A stretch of DNA of 64,000 nt, taken from Serratia rhizosphaerae. GTDB lineage: Bacteria > Pseudomonadota > Gammaproteobacteria > Enterobacterales > Enterobacteriaceae. Position numbers and translations under genes: made by a program. Positions 58,077 through 64,000 of this stretch are shown piece by piece. Below the pieces are notes generated by a model. It was not told the DNA's origin. It did not search any database and worked only from the letters and a program-made list of their open reading frames with translations. Position 1 is the stretch's first letter; each line of letters begins with the position of its first letter. The stretch lies in assembly GCF_009817885.1 (NCBI RefSeq), contig NZ_CP041764.1, forward strand, positions 3,534,001 through 3,598,000, written 5' to 3'.

Positions 58077-59630
58077 TCAGGCGAGGCGCTGCTCGTCCTG
58101 CTGCGTATCTTCTTCCTCAATTATCAGCTTCCAGCCGACAACATCTTTCCAGTACTCCTGCTCGCGCTCCAGATCCAGCTGCACCAGCGTATTCTGCATC
58201 AGGTAGCCGGCCGGGAAGCGCAGCGTCCAGTGATTGTCATCGGTGGACAGGCGCAGGGTTTCCGGTGTGGTGGTGGACTGACGCTGATTGTTCAGCAGCG
58301 CACTCAGGCGCAATAGCTGTATCAGCGGCAGATAGTGCTTTTTCTTGAATAGATTCAGGCGCGGCAGCTCTTCCAACTTGATGGCTTTACGGTGGAAACG
58401 CACCAGCGCCGCCAGCAGCAACTGCTGTTCCTGATTAAAGCCCGGCAGGTTGGTGTTTTGCAGGATATAGGCGGAATGCCGGTGCATGGCGCTGTGGTTG
58501 ATGCTCAGCCCGACCTCGTGCAGCATGGCGGCCCATTTCAGCAGCGCTTCCAGCTGCGGGTTGACCAGCTTGGTGTTTTGCGCCATCCATTGGGCGTACA
58601 GCAGCTCGGTGGTTGCCAGTACCCGGCTGGCCTGGTCGCGATCGATATTGTAGTGCTCGGCCAGGCTTTTGGCTGTACGGCTGCGAATATCCTGATGGCG
58701 GAAGCGGCCCTCCATCTCATACAGCACGCCTTCGCGCAGCGCACCGTCGGACAGGCGTAAATCGCGGATTGCCAGCGCGTCGAACACGCCGCATAAAATG
58801 GCCAGCCCCGGTACAAATACCGCCTGACGCTCCTCCGACAGTCCCGGCAGGCTGAGAGCGCTGAAGTTCTTGAACTGCAGCACCTGTTCGCTCAGCATCT
58901 CCAGCCGTTCGAGGGTGATCAGGCCGTCTTTTTCTCCCATCGCGACCAGCACTTCATGCGCCGCCTTGATCGAGCCGGAGGCGCCCAGCGCGTATTGCCA
59001 GCCCTGGATGCGGTATTGCCAGGCCAGGGTTTCCAGTTTTTGCGCCGCCGCCAGCCGGGCGCGGCGGAAGTTGGCGCGGTTGATTTCACCGTCAGGGAAA
59101 AAGAGGTGGGCGAAGCTGACGCAGCCCATGCGGCGGCTTTCCGCCAGCAGCGGTTCGAAATCTTCGCCGATCACCAGTTCCGTTGATCCGCCGCCGATGT
59201 CGATGACCAGCTTGCGGCCCTTTTCCGGCTGGGTGTGCTCCACGCCCATAAAGATCAGGCGCGCCTCTTCCTGCCCGGAGATAATTTCGATCGGGTAGGG
59301 GATCACGTCGGCGGCGCGCTTCAGGAAGGCTTCGGCATTCACCGCCTGACGCAGCGTATGCGTACCGACGATGGTGACGTTTTCCGCCGGGAAGCCCTGC
59401 AGCCGTTCAGCAAACAGGGCCAGGCAGGCCAGACCGCGTTCTATCGCTTCTTCACTGAGCACATTATTGGCATCCAGGCCATCGGCAAGGTGTACCCGCT
59501 GTTTTAAGCGGCCCAATACCTGCAGGGCGCCGTTGACGACGCGGGCAATAACCATATGGAAGCTGTTCGAGCCCAGATCGATGGCGGCGATTTCCAATGG
59601 TTTATGAGTAGCAGTGCTGTTTAGCGGCAT
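58077..59630 (-). CDS. ppx: Exopolyphosphatase
   Basis: A 517-residue Ppx/GppA family enzyme that releases phosphate from polyphosphate ends. The ASKHA-fold start AAIDLGSNSFHMVIARV, VIDIGGGSTELVIGE phosphate loop and HD-like C-terminal domain (LHEVGLSINHSAMHRHSAYIL) are all present. Length is close to E. coli Ppx (513). It follows ppk by 10 bp on the same strand, forming the ppk-ppx operon. Confidence 0.95.
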   Translation of the reverse strand: MPLNSTATHKPLEIAAIDLGSNSFHMVIARVVNGALQVLGRLKQRVHLADGLDANNVLSEEAIERGLACLALFAERLQGFPAENVTIVGTHTLRQAVNAEAFLKRAADVIPYPIEIISGQEEARLIFMGVEHTQPEKGRKLVIDIGGGSTELVIGEDFEPLLAESRRMGCVSFAHLFFPDGEINRANFRRARLAAAQKLETLAWQYRIQGWQYALGASGSIKAAHEVLVAMGEKDGLITLERLEMLSEQVLQFKNFSALSLPGLSEERQAVFVPGLAILCGVFDALAIRDLRLSDGALREGVLYEMEGRFRHQDIRSRTAKSLAEHYNIDRDQASRVLATTELLYAQWMAQNTKLVNPQLEALLKWAAMLHEVGLSINHSAMHRHSAYILQNTNLPGFNQEQQLLLAALVRFHRKAIKLEELPRLNLFKKKHYLPLIQLLRLSALLNNQRQSTTTPETLRLSTDDNHWTLRFPAGYLMQNTLVQLDLEREQEYWKDVVGWKLIIEEEDTQQDEQRLA

Positions 59631-59640
59631 AGTTACTGGC

Positions 59641-61704
59641 CTAATTTCCTGGTTGTTCCAGAGCTTTTAAATAATCGTAAATGGCAATTTGCGAACGGAC
59701 CTTACGGCGGTTGCCGCGCGGCACGTACTGGTTGCTCAGCTCTTTATCAATATAACGGGCTTTGACGGTGTCGCTGAATTGGATCGCCAGAATATCCAGC
59801 ACGCGCTGTTTCAGCGCCGGATCCAGCAGCGGCGCCGCCACTTCGATACGATAATCTATATTGCGGGTCATCCAGTCGGCGGACGACAGATAGACCTTGG
59901 TGTCACCTTGATTTTCGAAAACGTAAACGCGGTCATGCTCCAGATAGCGATCAACAATGCTGATGGCCTGAATATTGTCGCTGATCCCCGGCAGATTAGG
60001 AATCAGCGAACACATGCCGCGCACCAGCAGGCGTACCTTTACGCCGGCGCCGGAAGCGGTATATAACCGATCCACCAGCCCTTTATCCACCAGATTATTC
60101 AATTTCAGCGTAATGCCGGCCGGTTTGCCCGCCAGCGCGCTGGCGATCTCATGGTCGATCAGATCGTACAGCATGCGGCGCGAGTTCTGCGGCGACACCA
60201 TCAGGTAGTCGAAATGCACCGGACGGTAGGGGTTTTCAATAAAGTTGAATACCCGGCGCACTTCGTTGGTGATGCGCGCATCGGCGGTCAGCAGAGAGTA
60301 GTCGGTGTAAACGCGCGCGGTTTTTTCGTTGAAGTTGCCGGTGCCGATATGGGCATAGCGCACAATGGCGTCGCCTTCGCGGCGCGAAATCAGAAACAGC
60401 TTGGCGTGAATTTTCAGACCGGGGGCGGAGAAGATCACGTGCACGCCGGCTTCCGTCAGGCGTTTGGCCCAGTGAATGTTGGCCTCTTCGTCAAAGCGCG
60501 CCTGCAGCTCGACCACCACCGTCACTTTCTTGCCGTTATGCGCCGCATGGATCATCGATTCGATAATGCGTGAATCTTTCGCTACGCGGTAAATATTGAT
60601 TTTTATTGCCAGAACGCTGGGGTCGAACGACGCCTGCCGCAGCCATTCCAGCACGTGCTCGAAGGTGTGGTACGGATAGTACAGCAGCACGTCTTTTTCC
60701 CGGATGGCGTCAAAGCCGTTGCGGAACTTGTCGAACCAGGTATGACGCAGGCGCGGCAGCGGCCGGTTGACCAGGTTGCTTTTGCCGACGTTGGGGAAGC
60801 CGATAAAGTCCTTGAAGTTGTGGTAGCGGCCGCCGGCGATCACCGAGTCGTAGTTGGAGATGCCCAGCTTTTCGCGCAGCAGCTCCACCATTTTGTTCGG
60901 CATATCGCGCTGGTACACAAAGCGCACCGGCTCGGCGGTCAGGCGCTGTTTCAGGCTGGAAGACATCAGTTCCAGCAGGCTGGACTCCATTTCCGTCACC
61001 AGATCGTATTCCGCATCGCGCGTCATCTTCATTGAATAGGCGTTGAGCGCGTCGTAGTCGAAGAAGCCCTTAAAAATATCATCCAGGCAGTAGCGCAGAA
61101 TATTGTCCAGCAGGATCATCGGTTTGCGCCGGCGCGGTGCCTCCGGCGGCAGATTGACGAAGCGTGGCACCTTATCAGACGGAATCTCCAGCAGCGCATA
61201 GTCGATATGGGTACCGCGGATGATCTCCACCGCCAGATAGGTGTAGTCGTCCTTCAGAAACTGCACCAGATTGGTGTCGTGATTGATCAGGATCGGCGTA
61301 ATGTGCTGGCGCAGATGCTGCTTGAAGTACTGGCGCAGCCAGATTTGCTGGTTCTCGGAGACCTGACGCTCATTGATCAGAAAGATTTGATTGCGCGCCA
61401 TCTCCAGCAGCAAATCGTTATACAGGGTGTCGAACTCTTGGTCGGTTTTTAACACCTTGGCCTGAATTTTCTTCAGTAAATGACGTGATGAGCCGGCGGA
61501 GCCCTGTTCTTCGCTGATCAGTATCCGACGTTTCAGATCGGCAAAGCGGACTTGGTAAAACTCGTCGAGGTTATTGGAGTAAATACCCAGAAAGCGCATG
61601 CGTTCAATCAGGGGATTGCTCTTATCTGCGGCTTCCTGCAACACGCGTTCATTAAAGGATAACCAGCTTAGTTCTTTCTCGATGTAGAGCTTTTCCTGAC
61701 CCAT
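59641..61704 (-). CDS. ppk: Polyphosphate kinase
   Basis: A 687-residue PPK1 that makes polyphosphate from ATP (E. coli Ppk, 688). The start EKLYIEKELSWLSFNERVLQ is typical. The autophosphorylated His lies in LKIHAKLFLISRREG, and AHIGTGNFNEKTARVYTDYS and DWMTRNIDYRIEV are the C-terminal phospholipase D-like active-site segments. I chose the ATG at 61704 with GGAG upstream, not the longer frame to 61809. It heads the ppk-ppx operon and may be under PhoB control through the box at 61901-61930. Confidence 0.95.
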   Translation of the reverse strand: MGQEKLYIEKELSWLSFNERVLQEAADKSNPLIERMRFLGIYSNNLDEFYQVRFADLKRRILISEEQGSAGSSRHLLKKIQAKVLKTDQEFDTLYNDLLLEMARNQIFLINERQVSENQQIWLRQYFKQHLRQHITPILINHDTNLVQFLKDDYTYLAVEIIRGTHIDYALLEIPSDKVPRFVNLPPEAPRRRKPMILLDNILRYCLDDIFKGFFDYDALNAYSMKMTRDAEYDLVTEMESSLLELMSSSLKQRLTAEPVRFVYQRDMPNKMVELLREKLGISNYDSVIAGGRYHNFKDFIGFPNVGKSNLVNRPLPRLRHTWFDKFRNGFDAIREKDVLLYYPYHTFEHVLEWLRQASFDPSVLAIKINIYRVAKDSRIIESMIHAAHNGKKVTVVVELQARFDEEANIHWAKRLTEAGVHVIFSAPGLKIHAKLFLISRREGDAIVRYAHIGTGNFNEKTARVYTDYSLLTADARITNEVRRVFNFIENPYRPVHFDYLMVSPQNSRRMLYDLIDHEIASALAGKPAGITLKLNNLVDKGLVDRLYTASGAGVKVRLLVRGMCSLIPNLPGISDNIQAISIVDRYLEHDRVYVFENQGDTKVYLSSADWMTRNIDYRIEVAAPLLDPALKQRVLDILAIQFSDTVKARYIDKELSNQYVPRGNRRKVRSQIAIYDYLKALEQPGN

Positions 61705-61900
61705 TATTACTCCGGTTAAATCATGGGAAAAATCGAATGGCATTCCCCTATGCCGGCCCAGACTGCCTGCCGTGCAGGCGGGTGAGAGGTGCCGTAGCCC
61801 GTTGCTCATGCTGCCTGGATGCCGCTCTAATGTCCTACAACATTATTGCGAGAGATTGACAGTAATGTCCAACAGATCTGCCGGCCGGCGGCGGTAAACT

Positions 61901-61930
61901 TTGTCATGCAAACGACATTAATCTGACATA
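61901..61930. promoter_or_regulatory. Candidate Pho box between ppk and the phosphate permease
   Basis: On the plus strand TTGTCAT, ACGACAT and CTGACAT recur with an 11-bp period, the layout of the PhoB box (CTGTCAT repeats). Two match the consensus at six of seven positions and the middle one at about four. On the minus strand ATGTCA and ATGTCG also recur 11 bp apart toward ppk. TATCTT (61942) is a possible -10 for the permease gene. Confidence 0.6.
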
Positions 61931-61984
61931 AGATGCCCGGTTATCTTTTGGCGTAAGCCGGACCAGCAATAAAGACAGAGGCAG

Positions 61985-64000
61985 ATGGTACAGACAACGG
62001 CAAATCAACTTCCCCGCGATCGGCGGCGCGCGCGCATCGATCGTGGCGTACGGGCCATGGTGACCGTCAGTGGCCTGCTGGTGCTGATGATGCTGATGTT
62101 AATCTTCGTCTACCTGCTGTTCGCCGTATTGCCGCTGTTTAAGCCGGCCTCCGTCGACGCGTCGCCGGCGCTGACGCTGAACCACGCCTCGCCGGCCATG
62201 GCGCTCGGGATGGATGTGCAGCAACGGGTGGGCTATCGCATTGACCGGCAGGGGGAAGGGCGGTTTTACCGGCTGACGGCGCGGCAGGGGCAAGCGGCCG
62301 GCACGCTGCTGGCCAGCCAACGCCTGCTGCCGGCGCCGACGCTGCTGGCTCAGGCGGTAGGGACGCGCGACCTGTTTGCACTGGCGCAGGCCGACGGGCG
62401 TTTTATTATTGTGCAGGCGGATTTCGCCGCCGCGCCGCAGGAAAAACCACAGTGGACTTTACCGCTGGGCGCACAGCCGCAGGCCCTGCAGCCGCACGCA
62501 GGAGCGCTGACGCAGCTGGCACTGGCGCCGGCGCGCGAGGCCGGCGAGTATCTGGTGGCGGCGGTGACCGAGCGGCGACAGTTGCTGTTTGCCCGCGTTG
62601 CCGCGCAGCGGCCGGCGACGGTAAGTCGTGTCGCGCTGGATGCTGACGTCCAGCAACTGGTACTGGCGCCGGATGGCCGCCAGCTCTATCTGCTGAGCGG
62701 CAACCGGCTGGCGCGCTATCAAATTGACGGGACGCAGCTGCGGCTGCAGGAAACGCAAACGCTGGGTGAACAGACGCCTTACCGTCTGACGGCGCTGCCG
62801 GGCGGCAGCGCGCTGATTGTGCATGCCGCCGACGGCACGCTGCAAGAGTGGTTCGACGTGGAGAAAAACCAGCGCTGGCGCCTGACCTCGGCGCAGCAGT
62901 TCGCGCCACAGCCGGCTGCGGACGCTACGGTGATTACCGAACCGTTCCGTCGGGTGTTCGCCACCGTGCAGCCGGACGGTGCGTTTGCGCTCTACGCCAG
63001 CATTCAGTCCCGGCCTTTGCTGAGCACCCGGCTGGCCGCCGGCGTGCAACAGGCGGCGTTTGCGCCGCGCGGCGACGGCCTATTGCTGGAGACCGCGCAA
63101 GGTTGGCAGCGCTATCGCCTGAATAATGATTACCCTGACGTTACCTGGCGCGCGCTGTGGCAGAAGGTCTGGTACGAGAACTATCCGCAGCCGGCGCTGG
63201 TCTGGCAGTCCACCTCCGGGGAAGACAGCTATCAGGCCAAGTTCAGCCTGGCGCCGGTGATTTTCGGCACCCTGAAGGCCGCCGGCTACGCCATGCTGTT
63301 TGCCATTCCGCTGGCGCTGGGCGGCGCTGTCTATACGGCCTGCTTTATGTCACCGGCGCTGCGGCGGCTGGTGAAACCGGCGATCGAAGTGATGGGGGCG
63401 TTGCCGACGGTGGTCATCGGACTGGTGGCGGGCATCTGGTTGGCGCCGGTTATCGAGCGTCATTTACTGGCGATACTGGCGTTGCCGCTGTTGCTGGCCG
63501 GCGCGGTGATGGTGTGCGGTATTGCGCAGCAGCGTTGGTGGCCGGGGCGGCTGCGTCCGGGCGGTGATTTACTGTTGCTGTTGCCGGTGATGACGCTGAC
63601 CGTCTGGCTGGCGATGGCCCTCGGCCCCTGGCTGGAGACGCTGCTGTTCGGCCAGCCGATGCACGTCTGGCTGGGCGATGACTTTGACCAGCGCAATGCG
63701 CTGGTGGTCGGCGTGGCGATGGGCTTTGCACTGGTGCCGGTGATTTTCTCTCTGGCGGAGGATGCGCTGTTCAGCGTGCCGGCCGTGCTTACCCAAGGCT
63801 CGCTGGCGCTGGGCGCCACGCCGTGGCAGACGGTAGCGCGGGTGACGCTGCCTGCCGCCAGCGCCGGCATTTTTTCGGCGCTGATGATCGGCTTCGGCCG
63901 GGCGGTGGGGGAAACCATGATCGTACTGATGGCTACCGGCAATACGCCGATTATCGACGGCAGCCTGTTTCAGGGGCTGCGCGCGCTGGCGGCGAATATC
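61985..64000 (+). CDS. Phosphate ABC transporter permease, PstC-like, long form (3' end cut by window)
   Basis: The frame from ATG 61985 stays open to the window end (672 codons), so the gene is partial. After one helix (about 30-58) comes a periplasmic-type domain of about 330 residues of WD-like or beta-rich sequence. Then come permease helices. The ABC permease coupling (EAA-like) segment is at 63890-63960: GFGRAVGETMIVLMATGNTP, typical of PstC and PstA. Long PstC proteins with this inserted domain lie beside ppk-ppx in other bacteria of this group. It should import phosphate with a PstS-like partner encoded downstream. Confidence 0.88.
   Translation, partial: MVQTTANQLPRDRRRARIDRGVRAMVTVSGLLVLMMLMLIFVYLLFAVLPLFKPASVDASPALTLNHASPAMALGMDVQQRVGYRIDRQGEGRFYRLTARQGQAAGTLLASQRLLPAPTLLAQAVGTRDLFALAQADGRFIIVQADFAAAPQEKPQWTLPLGAQPQALQPHAGALTQLALAPAREAGEYLVAAVTERRQLLFARVAAQRPATVSRVALDADVQQLVLAPDGRQLYLLSGNRLARYQIDGTQLRLQETQTLGEQTPYRLTALPGGSALIVHAADGTLQEWFDVEKNQRWRLTSAQQFAPQPAADATVITEPFRRVFATVQPDGAFALYASIQSRPLLSTRLAAGVQQAAFAPRGDGLLLETAQGWQRYRLNNDYPDVTWRALWQKVWYENYPQPALVWQSTSGEDSYQAKFSLAPVIFGTLKAAGYAMLFAIPLALGGAVYTACFMSPALRRLVKPAIEVMGALPTVVIGLVAGIWLAPVIERHLLAILALPLLLAGAVMVCGIAQQRWWPGRLRPGGDLLLLLPVMTLTVWLAMALGPWLETLLFGQPMHVWLGDDFDQRNALVVGVAMGFALVPVIFSLAEDALFSVPAVLTQGSLALGATPWQTVARVTLPAASAGIFSALMIGFGRAVGETMIVLMATGNTPIIDGSLFQGLRALAANI

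Overview
The window is about 64 kb of GC-rich chromosome from a member of the Enterobacterales. Serratia or a close relative is the best guess. The basis is a backbone whose gene content follows Escherichia coli (thiMD, fbaB, yegS, cyaR, trhP/yegQ, yegP, baeRS, mdtABC, yegD, alkA, then yfgG, yfgF, ppx, ppk), combined with accessory genes and high G+C. I see no tRNA, rRNA, CRISPR array, prophage or intact insertion sequence.

Bases 1-11.5 kb hold small accessory modules, each a transporter or enzyme paired with its own regulator: a truncated MFS pump with a LysR regulator; an MFS pump with an HxlR regulator and two near-identical operator palindromes; a GlxA-type AraC regulator; a metallo-hydrolase; an alpha/beta hydrolase-marR operon with a perfect 22-bp palindrome at its start; and a LysR / D-tartrate dehydratase (tarD) / anion transporter cassette. 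An SDR oxidoreductase follows, then a solo IS903-like end and a frameshifted HxlR pseudogene.

Bases 12.4-18.7 kb hold the most interesting unit: six overlapping or nearly abutting genes encoding an IDO-type 2-oxoglutarate dioxygenase, an SHMT-like PLP enzyme, an 801-residue tandem ATP-grasp ligase, an AP-endonuclease-2-type TIM barrel, and an AzlC/AzlD amino-acid exporter pair. It reads as a biosynthesis-and-export cluster for a modified amino acid or small peptide; the product is unknown.

Bases 18.7-25 kb carry an MFS pump, a TauE-like exporter preceded by an overlapping 30-codon ORF, a 710-residue protein with two transglutaminase-like repeats (only the first keeps the Cys), a GNAT, and an operon of three double-glycine-leader peptides resembling class II microcins, with a clear terminator.

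Bases 25-36.6 kb: TPP riboswitch-thiMD, an Ivy lysozyme inhibitor, gutQ, fbaB, the rspA-rspB-two transporter-rspR sugar-acid locus, and yegS. Bases 36.8-55 kb: the CyaR sRNA with its CRP-type promoter, trhP, yegP, the baeR-baeS-mdtCBA envelope-stress efflux locus (mdtD missing), an aldo/keto reductase, a GNAT, yegD, an Ada-AlkA fusion and mgtE. Bases 55-64 kb: yfgG, the c-di-GMP phosphodiesterase yfgF behind a consensus FNR site, ppx, ppk, and a phosphate ABC permease running off the end, with a candidate Pho box between the last two.
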